From Spirochaetales bacterium (GTDB lineage: Bacteria > Spirochaetota > Spirochaetia > Sphaerochaetales > Sphaerochaetaceae), in NCBI GenBank assembly GCA_028722305.1, contig JAQYHB010000050.1:1-64000 (forward strand): 64,000 nucleotides of DNA, read 5' to 3'. Below, one piece after another: positions 42,159 through 50,398 of the stretch. The stretch's first letter is position 1; every line of letters starts with the position of its first letter. The position numbers and the translations under genes were made by a program. The notes under the pieces were generated by a model, which saw nothing but the letters and a program-made list of their open reading frames with translations, was not told where the DNA came from and did not search any database.

Positions 42159-43031
42159 ATGGGAGTTTTTACTGTGTATCGGAGGGCCAGAAAGAATGGT
42201 TCTAGGTTTTTTTATGTCCAATACAACAATCCAATTACGGGTTTGCAGGGTAACGCTCTCTCAATCAACAAATTGTTTTGGGCTCTTGGGGGAAACCGGA
42301 CCGAAACCGTTCGTAACAAGGCAGTAGCTTGGGAGGTTGCCTATAAGGCTCTCAGTGCGGGAATCGTCTGCTCAAATAAGGACGAGGGACGGACGGAAGC
42401 GGAAACCCCTTTCGCCGAATATGGGGTTAAATTCTGGGATTTCGAAACAAGCGACTAATCAAGAGGCGAAACAAGGAAAAGCCCAACAGTATCACCAAGG
42501 GTACAGCGGATAAAGAAAAGAAGCGGATTGAGCGTTACGCTATCCCGTTGCTTCCCAAAGGAATCAAGTTGTCCCAGGACAAAGGGAGCGATATGGAGCG
42601 GATACGGGACAGTCTGTTTGGACTGGACGTTTCCAATTCTACCATCAACAAGGTGCTACAGGCGCTACGGAGTCCGTAGAAGGAGGCGTACCGTCTAGGG
42701 TATATCGGGTCAAATATCGGGGAGCAAATCAGGAACGCTACCCCGACCCCGAAAGGGACTGGTATTCTCTCCTCAGAGGAAATAGCCAATATACTTGCCT
42801 ATCTTCAAAAGACGGAAAAGCCCATAGGGGGAAGGTTCTTCATTATTGACCACTTCAAGGAAGCCCTCAATGCAGTTGGCATTAACGAGGAAGAGCGGAA
42901 GAACAGGAACCTGAAATTCCATAGCCTCAGGAGCAATTTCGCTACAGCTATCAGTTCCAAGGCAACGGAAACCACCATCAAGCAAGTGGTAGGTCATTCC
43001 TCAATCCTGACCACAGAACGCTACTATCTCG
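42159..43031 (+). pseudogene. Relic second integrase (tandem element remnant)
   Basis: The ATG at 42159 begins MGVFTVYRRARKNGSRFFYV and reads to a stop after ETSD, where two bases are lost relative to the intact copy (around 42456). Further damage: TAG at about 42677, a deletion of about 300 bp near 42800 that removes the catalytic arginine segment, and a break after TTERYYL at 43031. It keeps the intact N-terminal part with CAG where the first copy has the amber. About 42530-42748 is nearly identical to the first copy (about five differences), while flanks are more diverged, so gene conversion is likely. Confidence 0.85.
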
Positions 43032-43163
43032 TTGTCGTCACCCGAGAGGCGCGGACGGCATTTCCTTTATGCCCTTGCGTTTCCCGTCCTTTTTCCATAA
43101 CCATGTGGAGGGAGCCACTTATTCCTCTGGTGCGGGAGGAGTGGAGGTTGTCGGGGAGTTCTG

Positions 43164-44021
43164 ATGTACGAAGCGTTCTGCAGGGATGTCGGTCTTGCCG
43201 AGCCGGTCTGGCGTGCGATGGAACAGGCCCCGAAAGATTGCGCTCTGTTTGCAAGGGCTAAGATTGCGGTGGCTGGTCGGGACCAGGAGTCGTTCAAGAC
43301 GGTCTGCCAGGAAGGGATGCAGCGCTATGGGGCGGTTTTCACGCTTCTGGCACTCGCCGAGTGCTATCCGGTTACCAAGCGGTATTACCCGGACCCCGAG
43401 GTCCGGCACGCGACCCTTAGCGACATCGCCATCTGGGTTCGCCACTACGAGCAGAGGGCGGGTGCCATCGGGGCGGACAACGTTTCCTGGCTTTGCCATC
43501 ACGCCTGTGGCTCCATCATCCGTCTCGGCCGGTTGCAGTATGAGGAGGCTCCATTTCCATTCGCGGTTACGATTTTCCGGGACAGGGAGGGAAGGTTTTC
43601 TCTTAGTGGAGGAGAGGGTATGGACGTCGTGCTGAAAGGGGGGATGCCGTGCCTGCGTCTGCATATCCCTGAAGGCGAACCTTTGGACGAACGGGAGGTG
43701 GATGACTCGCTGGCATGGGCGGCACGCTGGTTTTCCCGGTTTCCCATCGTGGTCTGCGACTCCTGGCTGCTTGACCCGGCCCTCTCCCAGGTGCTTTCTC
43801 CGGATTCACGGATCATCCGCTTCCAGAAGCGTTTTACGCTGTTTCCTGTTCCCCAGCACGGGCTTCCCCAGATCTATGAACGGGTATTTGGATTCGGGCT
43901 CTGTGAGCAGGATGTCCTTTCGTTTCCATCGGCCACCACGCTCCAAAAACGCGTACAGGAAGCGCTCGGAAAAGGAATACGGTTCCATTCCTGGGGCGGC
44001 TTCCTCGCCTTGCGTGCGTGA
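43164..44021 (+). CDS. Acyltransferase-domain protein (NAT_N/GNAT_C type, formerly DUF5596)
   Basis: 285 residues. The layout, a helical N-terminal part (about 1-130) with ALFARAKIAVAG and LLALAECYPVTKRYY followed by a GNAT-like C-terminal half with LRLHIPEGEPLDEREVDDSL, WAARWFSRFP and VVCDSWLLDPAL, matches acyltransferase-domain proteins of clostridia. CDSWLLDP near residue 195 is characteristic. Substrate unknown. The ATG has GGGGAG upstream. GC returns to the host level here, so the mobile relic ended at about 43031. Confidence 0.75.
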   Translation: MYEAFCRDVGLAEPVWRAMEQAPKDCALFARAKIAVAGRDQESFKTVCQEGMQRYGAVFTLLALAECYPVTKRYYPDPEVRHATLSDIAIWVRHYEQRAGAIGADNVSWLCHHACGSIIRLGRLQYEEAPFPFAVTIFRDREGRFSLSGGEGMDVVLKGGMPCLRLHIPEGEPLDEREVDDSLAWAARWFSRFPIVVCDSWLLDPALSQVLSPDSRIIRFQKRFTLFPVPQHGLPQIYERVFGFGLCEQDVLSFPSATTLQKRVQEALGKGIRFHSWGGFLALRA

Positions 44022-44507
44022 TCAGCTGTTTTTCTTGTCTTTCTCGTCCGGCTCGTCGATGCTGATGACTTCCGCCTCGCTCTTGGCGAAGGGGATGATC
44101 TTCTTCAGGAAGGGTTGGACGCCGATGTAGGTCTTCTGGAATTCGTCCTCGCTTTCCTTCAGCGCCGCCTGCCAGGCTGCGCCGAAGCCCGGGGAGTTGA
44201 GGGTCAGCCGGTCGACGGCAAGCTGGTAGACCTGCAGTCTCGCAACTTCTTTCCGTCCAGGCTTTTGGCTGTAGGTGCTGACCGTGACCCGAAGGTTCTC
44301 GTTCTGCTTTTTCAGCTCTTCGTTTTCCTTCTTCAGCTTGGCAAGGCCTTCGCTTTCCAGATCGATCCGGTCGGTGATCATCTGTTTCAGCTTGTCCTTC
44401 TCGGCCATGAGTGCCTTCATCTTCTTATGTGCGTTGATCGACTGGGCAACGACGAGTACCATTGCCAGGGCAACGCCAATGCAAAGACCAATCAGAAAGT
44501 TCTGCAT
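44022..44507 (-). CDS. Membrane-anchored coiled-coil protein, unknown function
   Basis: 161 residues. One N-terminal membrane helix (FLIGLCIGVALAMVLVVAQS), then a coiled coil at about 28-75 (KMKALMAEKDKLKQMITDRI, LAKLKKENEELKKQNENLRV). A compact part follows (VYQLAVDRLTLNSPGFGAAW) and a charged tail. It meets the acyltransferase gene end to end (convergent, no gap). No family is recognised. Confidence 0.65.
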   Translation of the reverse strand: MQNFLIGLCIGVALAMVLVVAQSINAHKKMKALMAEKDKLKQMITDRIDLESEGLAKLKKENEELKKQNENLRVTVSTYSQKPGRKEVARLQVYQLAVDRLTLNSPGFGAAWQAALKESEDEFQKTYIGVQPFLKKIIPFAKSEAEVISIDEPDEKDKKNS

Positions 44508-44575
44508 AGTTCATCCTTTACCGATAAGATACCGAATTGCCATGCTCCCGTAAAGCGGCGGGACACGCAGACGAA

Positions 44576-44617
44576 AAAGAGGCTGTCTCATGACAAAAGC
44601 GGGATAGCCCCGAATCG
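44576..44617 (-). terminator. Orphan minus-strand terminator of the GGCTGTC family
   Basis: On the minus strand GGCTATC and GACAGCC pair (one G:U) around a long loop and are followed by TCTTTTTC. No minus-strand gene feeds it. Related hairpins end the genes at 3362 and 47448. It lies in the 44508-44885 gap, which otherwise holds only the abiE promoter and operator. Confidence 0.5.
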
Positions 44618-44762
44618 ACGCCGAAGGAAAGATGGTGATGTGCCGGCAGGAGATTAACCGTATGTTTTTCCGTATGTCGTTTGGAATATTTTGGAACGAG
44701 TCGGAACCAATGGCGTGTGTTTGCGGCTGGACCGATGCCTACCCTTTGCAAAGCTGAAGATT

Positions 44763-44823
44763 GGCAGTAATTCTGATTTACTGCCGTTCTTCAGTTGACG
44801 TCTGTTTCTGTTGCATGTATGAT
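44763..44823 (+). promoter_or_regulatory. Promoter and palindromic operator of the AbiE-like pair
   Basis: TTGACG (44795-44800) and TATGAT (44818-44823) are 17 bp apart. GGCAGTAA-N7-TTACTGCC (44763-44785) lies just upstream of the -35. AbiEi-type antitoxins repress their own operon by binding inverted repeats, so it is a good operator candidate. Confidence 0.7.
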
Positions 44824-44885
44824 GGAACCGAGAGGAATACCGGTTGCGTCCGGATTTGCCGCCAAACGCGACGAGGAGGACATGC

Positions 44886-45599
44886 GTGACTTTCGACCAA
44901 CTGAGAAACATGCCCGTGTTCACCAGAGCGAACTACTATGAGGCGATGAGGCAGGAAGCAAACAAAGCTTCCCTGGCGGGATTATCCTATGCCCTCAGCA
45001 AGCAGGTAGTCGACAACAACATCATCCACATCGGAAGAGACCAATACTCTTTTTCGAAGGAAAGACACGCATATCGCCACACCTATTCGGAAACTTCCGA
45101 AAGGATCGCGTCGGAAATGACAGAAGAGTACCCGTCTGGGAATTTCCAGATATTCGAGCTCGTGCAATTGAATGCCTTTGTAAACCACCAGATCGCCCAT
45201 AACACGATATTTGTTTTTGTGGAAAACGAGTTGGTCGACTATGTCTTCGACATGCTCAAGATGAAACATCCCGGGAAAGTCCTGCTCAAGCCATCTGTCG
45301 AGGATTATTACAAGTATTATGTCGATGATCTGATTGTCGTTCTCAGGCTTCCATCCGAATCGCCCAAAGAAGCCGGTTGCAATTGGCACAGCAGGCTTGA
45401 GAAAATTCTTGTGGACATCTCCGTGGACAAGCTGGTTTCCAAACTTGTTTCGAGAGGGGAATATCCTCTGATTTTCAATGATGCATTCTCAAGATACGCG
45501 ATAGACACAAAGGCAATGCTTCGCTATGCGAACCGCCGTGGAGCTGCCGCCAGATTCAAGGCCATGCTTGGACAATATGCACCCTCGAAGGATCTGTAA
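44886..45599 (+). CDS. AbiEi-like antitoxin (wHTH, DUF6577 type)
   Basis: 237 residues from the GTG at 44886 with GAGGAG upstream; the longer TTG frame lacks a site. The N-terminal FDQLRNMPVFTRANYYEAMR and SYALSKQVVDNNIIHIGRDQ with YSF form a winged helix like AbiEi. The rest includes FVFVENELVDYVFDMLKMK and the ILVDISVDKLVSKLVSRGEY region found in AbiEi-associated proteins. It should neutralise the toxin and repress the operon. Its stop overlaps the toxin ATG by one base (TAATG). Confidence 0.75.
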   Translation: MTFDQLRNMPVFTRANYYEAMRQEANKASLAGLSYALSKQVVDNNIIHIGRDQYSFSKERHAYRHTYSETSERIASEMTEEYPSGNFQIFELVQLNAFVNHQIAHNTIFVFVENELVDYVFDMLKMKHPGKVLLKPSVEDYYKYYVDDLIVVLRLPSESPKEAGCNWHSRLEKILVDISVDKLVSKLVSRGEYPLIFNDAFSRYAIDTKAMLRYANRRGAAARFKAMLGQYAPSKDL

Positions 45600-46645
45600 T
45601 GCTTTCAGCTGAAAACTTCACCATTGACCATATCCGCAAACTACGGGACAAGTATCACAAAGATGTGGCCCTTATCGAACGTACGGTCTACGCATTTGGC
45701 CTTCTGGAAGCATTGGTAAAATCTGGTCTCAAGTTCATCTTCAAGGGAGGGACAAGCCTGCTTCTCCTCCTCGATTCACCCATGAGGTTATCGACTGATA
45801 TAGACATAATTGTCAGCCCAGACACGCAGATCGAGGAGTATATAGAGAAGGTAAAAACCATCTTTCCCTTCATCAGCGCCGAAGAATCAATCAGAACACA
45901 GAAAGCAACAATACGTAAACGTCATTTCAAATTCAATTACACATCACCAGTCAACAATGACCAGCCACTGTACATCCTGCTGGATGTCCTATATGGGGAA
46001 AACTTCTATCGGAAAACCATCGGGAAGGAAATCAAGAATGATCTCGTCATCACAGAGGGTGAAAACCTTACAGTGATCCTCCCTACTGTCGACTGCATCC
46101 TGGGAGACAAGCTGACAGCTTTTGCGCCCAGAACCACAGGCGTGGCGTTCGGCGACAAAAACATGGAAATCATGAAACAGTTTTACGACATCAGCAATCT
46201 GATACATGCGAGTTCGGATTTTGATGACGTGAGAGACACATACTGGAGGATTTCCAATGCGGAAATCGCCTATAGAAGAGCGAAAATCATTCCAGAAGAC
46301 GCTCTGAATGATTCAATCGCTTCGGCTATCTGCATCGGATCCAGAGGAAAATACCGGCCGGATGATTTCGACAACTTCAAGGATGGCACGAGAAAGGTTG
46401 TCACCCATGTGTTTTCTTCCGGATTCAGCATGGAATCAGCCTCCCGGCTGGCACCTGAAATCATCTACATGTTGGCTTGCCTTCTCACAGGCGCGCCGTT
46501 TGCAGTTGTAGACGCCCGGCAACACAACCAAGAGAATCTTACCCAAACAGACCTCCTCGCAATGAGAAGTTTCCGAAAGATTGATCCGCTGGCTTACGGA
46601 TATCTTGTAAAGGCTGACAAACTGCTCAGGGATTTTCGAGATTAG
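45599..46645 (+). CDS. AbiEii/AbiGii-type nucleotidyltransferase toxin
   Basis: 348 residues. The DNA polymerase-beta-like nucleotidyltransferase signature is KGGTSL (49-54) followed by RLSTDIDI with D67/D69 as metal ligands. The third conserved block LPTVDCILGDKLTAFAPRTT near 165 is typical. AbiEii toxins block growth by NTP transfer (to tRNA in studied members) and abort phage infection. Coupled to the upstream antitoxin. Its location next to an integrated satellite-like element and a transposase relic fits a mobile defence cassette. Confidence 0.85.
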   Translation: MLSAENFTIDHIRKLRDKYHKDVALIERTVYAFGLLEALVKSGLKFIFKGGTSLLLLLDSPMRLSTDIDIIVSPDTQIEEYIEKVKTIFPFISAEESIRTQKATIRKRHFKFNYTSPVNNDQPLYILLDVLYGENFYRKTIGKEIKNDLVITEGENLTVILPTVDCILGDKLTAFAPRTTGVAFGDKNMEIMKQFYDISNLIHASSDFDDVRDTYWRISNAEIAYRRAKIIPEDALNDSIASAICIGSRGKYRPDDFDNFKDGTRKVVTHVFSSGFSMESASRLAPEIIYMLACLLTGAPFAVVDARQHNQENLTQTDLLAMRSFRKIDPLAYGYLVKADKLLRDFRD

Positions 46646-46779
46646 CCGTGCCCCCCCTTGCTTCGGCTATGGGGAAAATACAAGACAACCTGTCTCGCAA
46701 TCGAATACATATGTTTCAATCCGCGTTGCATGGGCATGCGGCCTCGATGTGAGGCATCAGATATCTTTAATCTCCCAAT

Positions 46780-47222
46780 GGCCCGAACAACAAGACGGCC
46801 GCCCCCGAAGGAGCGGCTGCTGCCGTGGGACCCGAGCTTCGCGTCGCTGTGGGCAGCGGGAGGACCGACTACCACACGGCCGTGGGGATGCTCGAGAAGC
46901 TGGCGAGGTCGTTTCCGTGGAGGTACCGCACCTACTGCGAGGCGCACGGCATCGAGGCGCTGATCAAGCCCCAGCACTGGGAGCAGGCGAAGGGCCGGGC
47001 GTTCAGGTCGGACCCGTCCAGGGTCGAGAACATGGCCATCCAGGCGGAAGGCTCCTTTGCCGAGGCGAAGCAGAACCTCGACCTGAGGCGCTTCCCTCCG
47101 GAGGGATGGAACGGGTGCTGACCGAATGGATCATCCGGGCAATGGCGCAGGACGTCGTGCGCTACACCTGCCGCTCGGAGCGGGGCGTGGCCGGCAAGCC
47201 GTTCTGGGTCGCCATCGCGTAG
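46780..47222 (+). pseudogene. Broken transposase (IS1182/DDE-like), C-terminal remnant
   Basis: One frame reads YRTYCEAHGIEALIKPQHWE and SRVENMAIQAEGSFAEAKQN with DLRRFPPEG. It then shifts to a frame reading ERVLTEWIIRAMAQDVVRYT and ends at 47222. The E-G-x-F-A/G-x-x-K-x-x-x-x-x-R-R-F block is the glutamate region of DDE transposases of the IS1182 kind. The N-terminal half is absent and a frameshift lies near 47115. GC is very high (above 65%), unlike the neighbouring abiE genes. Confidence 0.7.
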
Positions 47223-47385
47223 CCCGGCCCCGGCATCTGCCCCAAAAAACACCTGCTGCCTGCAGGCCTCCCCCAAGGCCCGGGTTCCTGTCGTCCTCCT
47301 CCCTCGGAAATCCTTTGTCAGCCATTCCGGAAGGGCTGTCCGGCCCTCTATTCCTTAAGCGGTCCTTCCAGTCCCTCGTCCGGAC
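47223..47385. other. Gap after the broken transposase, no gene seen
   Basis: High-GC sequence without a convincing frame on either strand. The terminator of the next minus-strand gene starts at 47386. Confidence 0.5.
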
Positions 47386-47423
47386 ATAAAAATGAGGCTG
47401 CCTCGAAGCTCTTTCGAGACAGC
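47386..47423 (-). terminator. Intrinsic terminator of the threonine-synthase-like gene
   Basis: On the minus strand GCTGTCTCGAA pairs with TTCGAGGCAGC (one G:U) and a TTTTTAT tract follows shortly after. Confidence 0.8.
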
Positions 47424-47447
47424 TCCCGGAAACTGGTGTCGCTTGGC

Positions 47448-48674
47448 TTACTCCTTTAAGCGTTCCAGCACGGCCTCGACGCTATTCTCGATCGGCTTTG
47501 GCATGGAGACTTCCCCTTGGAACGCGGCCATGTCCTTGAAACCGATGCCGGTGAGCAGCACGCAGGCGCTGACATCCTTGCCATAGCTCTTGACGAGGTG
47601 GTCGCGGTCCTTGACGAATCCGGCCCAGGCACAAGCCGCGGCCGGCTCGACAAAGGTGCCGCTTTCCCTGACCAGCTCCATCTGTCCCTTGAAGATCTCG
47701 CAGTCGTCGACTTCCACCGTCCAGCCGTCGCACTCCTTCAGATAGCGCACCGCCATGCGGCCGCTTGCCGGGTTCTCGACGCTGATCGAGTCGGCCTTGG
47801 TGGTCGCGTGGGCGATTGCGTCGAACTTCCCCGTCTTGAAGGCCTGGCTGATCGCGTTGCTCTGCTTGCTTTGCACGCAGACCACATGCGGCAGCCTGGT
47901 GGTGAGGCCTGCTTCCTTCAGGTCGATGAAGCCCTTGATCACGCCGCTGATGATGCAGCCGTCCCCGACCGGGACGTAGACCACGTCGGGAACCCTGCGC
48001 CCTAGCTGCTCGAACAGCTCGATCGAGACGCTCTTCTTTCCCTCGATTGTCATCGGGTTGTAAGCTGTGTTGCGGTTGATGCCGCCAAAATGCTTCGTAT
48101 AGGCGATGGAGAGCTTGAAGGCGTCGTCATAGGTGCCTTTGACCGGGACGACGGTGGCTCCGTAGAGGACGCTCTGCATCAGCTTGTTGATGGGAGCCGT
48201 TTCCGGGACGAAGAGCACGATGTCCAGGCCATACGCGGCACCCGCGCAGCTCATCGCTGCCCCCGCGTTGCCGGTGGAAGCGAGACAGACCTTCTTCTCT
48301 CCATGGGCCAAGGCCTGGGCTGCGACCAGCTGGCTCGCCCGGTCCTTGAAAGAGCCTGAAGGGAGGGCGCTGTCCATCTTGAAGAAGAGGCCGGTGGTCC
48401 CGTACTTCTCAATCAGCCGTTTGGGCCGGACGACCGGGGTGTTGCCCACAGGATAGCAGTCCTTGTTTGGAACGTCGTAGGGGAAGAAGTCATAAAAAGA
48501 GACATGGCGTTTCTTGCCCAGTTCCTTGAGCTCGCGCTCGTCATACCTGACAATCAGGTTTCCCTTGGGAAAGTGCAGGTCGTCGTTTTCCTTGGCGCAG
48601 TCGGGGCACTGGTAGATGACCTTGTCGGTGGTGAACGTCTTGCCGCAATCGTTACAGACATAGGTGAAATGCAT
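47448..48674 (-). CDS. Threonine synthase-like PLP enzyme with N-terminal zinc ribbon
   Basis: 408 residues from the ATG at 48674 (AGGAGG upstream). Residues 4-27 form a zinc ribbon (CNDCGKTF and YQCPDCAKE). The PLP lysine lies in SGSFKDRASQLVAA and the phosphate loop in STGNAGAAMSC. This matches the thrC/fold-type II family that converts phosphohomoserine to threonine. It sits beside a second PLP enzyme and the purine cluster, away from hom or thrB, so a specialised lyase on an amino-acid product is possible (inference). Confidence 0.8.
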   Translation of the reverse strand: MHFTYVCNDCGKTFTTDKVIYQCPDCAKENDDLHFPKGNLIVRYDERELKELGKKRHVSFYDFFPYDVPNKDCYPVGNTPVVRPKRLIEKYGTTGLFFKMDSALPSGSFKDRASQLVAAQALAHGEKKVCLASTGNAGAAMSCAGAAYGLDIVLFVPETAPINKLMQSVLYGATVVPVKGTYDDAFKLSIAYTKHFGGINRNTAYNPMTIEGKKSVSIELFEQLGRRVPDVVYVPVGDGCIISGVIKGFIDLKEAGLTTRLPHVVCVQSKQSNAISQAFKTGKFDAIAHATTKADSISVENPASGRMAVRYLKECDGWTVEVDDCEIFKGQMELVRESGTFVEPAAACAWAGFVKDRDHLVKSYGKDVSACVLLTGIGFKDMAAFQGEVSMPKPIENSVEAVLERLKE

Positions 48675-48694
48675 GGAATCCTCCTGTGATGCAA

Positions 48695-48720
48695 GAAAGG
48701 GGCGGTGGTCCGCCCCTTTC
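48695..48720 (-). terminator. Hairpin between the two PLP-enzyme genes
   Basis: 11-bp perfect arms GAAAGGGGCGG and CCGCCCCTTTC with a 4-base loop. No long T-run, so it may attenuate and not fully stop transcription into the downstream PLP gene. Confidence 0.65.
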
Positions 48721-48733
48721 CTGGCCTTCCGGC

Positions 48734-50200
48734 TTACTGTCCAAGAATCTCTTTGTTGAACGACTCGATCAGCTCGTCGATCTGCTTCGCCATCGGTGGC
48801 AGCTGCTTCCAGTAGGAGCGGTCGTACCACTGGGCGCGAAGCTCTTCCGCGGTCTTGCCCTGCTGCTCGATCCAGGTGTAGTACTTCAGGTTGTGCACCC
48901 TGAGCTTCTCGTAGTAGGTAAGCTCGAGGGCGTTCTCGATACCCTGGTGGTGGAGCGCCGCGGCGAGCACCTTGGCGGCCTCGGTCTCGTCGAACTTGCC
49001 CTGCTGTGCGGTCAGCTCAGCCAGTCTGCTCTTGTACATGACCGAACTGTCGGTCAGGACGGTGAAGACCACGTCATCCTCGTCCAGCTCGTAGTACTTG
49101 GCCATCTTGATGGCGCCGAGCATGTTGCCGATGCCGCTGATGCCGAAGTACTGCAGGTTGGCGATGTCCTTGTCGGAGACACCCTGCTTCTTCAGATAGG
49201 CGATGCCGGCCGGCTCGTTGAACAGGCGGTAGATGTCCATGCAGTCCTGGTCGTCGATGGCAAGGATCATGTCGGTGTTCTTGACGTTGTGGATCCATGG
49301 CACGTGCTTGTCTCCGATTCCTTCGATCCTGTGGCCTCCGAAACCGTTGCGGAGCAGGGTCGGGCACTGCAGTGCCTCGCCGCTTCCGATCTTGATGTCC
49401 GGATAGACGTCCTTCAGGTGGTCGCCGGCAGCGAGGGTTCCGCCGCTTCCGGTGGAGGAGACGTAACCGCGGACGTTCTCGCTCTTGACTCCGAGCTGCT
49501 TCAGGACCTCGATGATGGCGGAACCGGTGACGGTGTAGTGCCAGAGATAGTTCTCGAACTGCTCGAATTGGTTGAAGATCACGATATGGGTCCCACGCTC
49601 CTTGTCGAGCTCGTGGCACTTGTCGAAGATTTCCTTGACGTTGCTCTCACAACCCGGAGTGGCGATCACCTCGCCGGCGACGGTCTTCAGCCAGTCGAAG
49701 CGTTCCTTGCTCATGCCTTCAGGGAGAATGGCGATCGACTTGCAGCCAAGCAGGGCGCTGTTGTAGGCACCGCCACGGCAGTAGTTGCCGGTGGAGGGCC
49801 ATACGGCCTGTTGCTCCTCTGCATCGAAGTTTCCGGTCACCAGGGCGGGCGCCAGGCAGGAATAGGTGGCGCCGACCTTGTGGGCTCCGGTGGGGAAGAA
49901 CTTGCCGACCAAGGCGTAGATGTGCGCCTTGACTCCGGTAATCTCACGCGGAATCTCGATATAGTTCACACCGCCAAAACGGCCGCCTTTCTCCTTGGGC
50001 TCGTTGTGCCAGTTGATGCGGTACAGGTTCACGGGATTGACGTCCCAAAGCCCGACCTTGTCCAGCTTCTTCAGAATGGACTCAGGAATCAGGGAAGGAT
50101 CACACATCTGCTTGAACGTGGGAAGGAGAATGCCCTTCTCTCGGCAGAGCTTTACGTTCTTGGCCCTGATTTCAGGGTGCATGGTCAGATTGATCAACAT
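48734..50200 (-). CDS. PLP-dependent lyase/synthase of the cysteine-synthase fold, about 490 residues
   Basis: 488 residues from the ATG at 50200 (GGAGG upstream; the TTG 15 bases earlier is less likely). The PLP lysine is in PTGAHKVGATYSCLAPAL and the nucleotide-like loop in WPSTGNYCRGGAYNSALL. SSTGSGGTLAAGDHL is the phosphate-binding loop. Much longer than CysK (about 310), with extra N- and C-terminal segments. Such proteins are seen beside purine-degradation genes in anaerobes. No ygeX (diaminopropionate ammonia-lyase) is present in this window, so it may take that step (inference). Confidence 0.75.
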   Translation of the reverse strand: MLINLTMHPEIRAKNVKLCREKGILLPTFKQMCDPSLIPESILKKLDKVGLWDVNPVNLYRINWHNEPKEKGGRFGGVNYIEIPREITGVKAHIYALVGKFFPTGAHKVGATYSCLAPALVTGNFDAEEQQAVWPSTGNYCRGGAYNSALLGCKSIAILPEGMSKERFDWLKTVAGEVIATPGCESNVKEIFDKCHELDKERGTHIVIFNQFEQFENYLWHYTVTGSAIIEVLKQLGVKSENVRGYVSSTGSGGTLAAGDHLKDVYPDIKIGSGEALQCPTLLRNGFGGHRIEGIGDKHVPWIHNVKNTDMILAIDDQDCMDIYRLFNEPAGIAYLKKQGVSDKDIANLQYFGISGIGNMLGAIKMAKYYELDEDDVVFTVLTDSSVMYKSRLAELTAQQGKFDETEAAKVLAAALHHQGIENALELTYYEKLRVHNLKYYTWIEQQGKTAEELRAQWYDRSYWKQLPPMAKQIDELIESFNKEILGQ

Positions 50201-50224
50201 GGAATTTGCCTCCAACTCTTTCCA

Positions 50225-50253
50225 AGTATCGGTGAAAAGTTGTAATCTGTAAA
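50225..50253 (-). promoter_or_regulatory. Candidate promoter of the PLP-enzyme genes
   Basis: On the minus strand TTTACA (50248-50253) and GATACT (50225-50230) are 17 bp apart. Confidence 0.5.
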
Positions 50254-50320
50254 GGAAAAACCACCATATTCATGATTTTTTTAATGAAGATTCGTTGGGA
50301 AACGCAGTTTTCTCAATAAT

Positions 50321-50372
50321 GTTGCATTGTGTTGCGTTTTCTCATTGACGCACGGTGAATCTGCTTTACAAT
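50321..50372 (+). promoter_or_regulatory. Promoter and hexamer-repeat operator of the ygfK operon
   Basis: TTGACG (50345-50350) and TACAAT (50367-50372) are 16 bp apart. Upstream, GTTGCA (50321) and GTTGCG (50331) repeat with 10-bp period and end 8 bp before the -35. A matching element lies 8 bp before the proposed ygeW -35 (63506-63521). Confidence 0.6.
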
Positions 50373-50398
50373 AAAGCAAGGTAAAGGAGTGTACGACC

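Noticed and set aside
46709-46745. A single CRISPR-repeat-like sequence (GTTTCAATCC start, GCATG/CATGC dyad)
   Set aside because: The first ten bases equal the end of many type I-C repeats, but there is only one copy, no spacer pattern and no cas gene. It may be a relic or chance.
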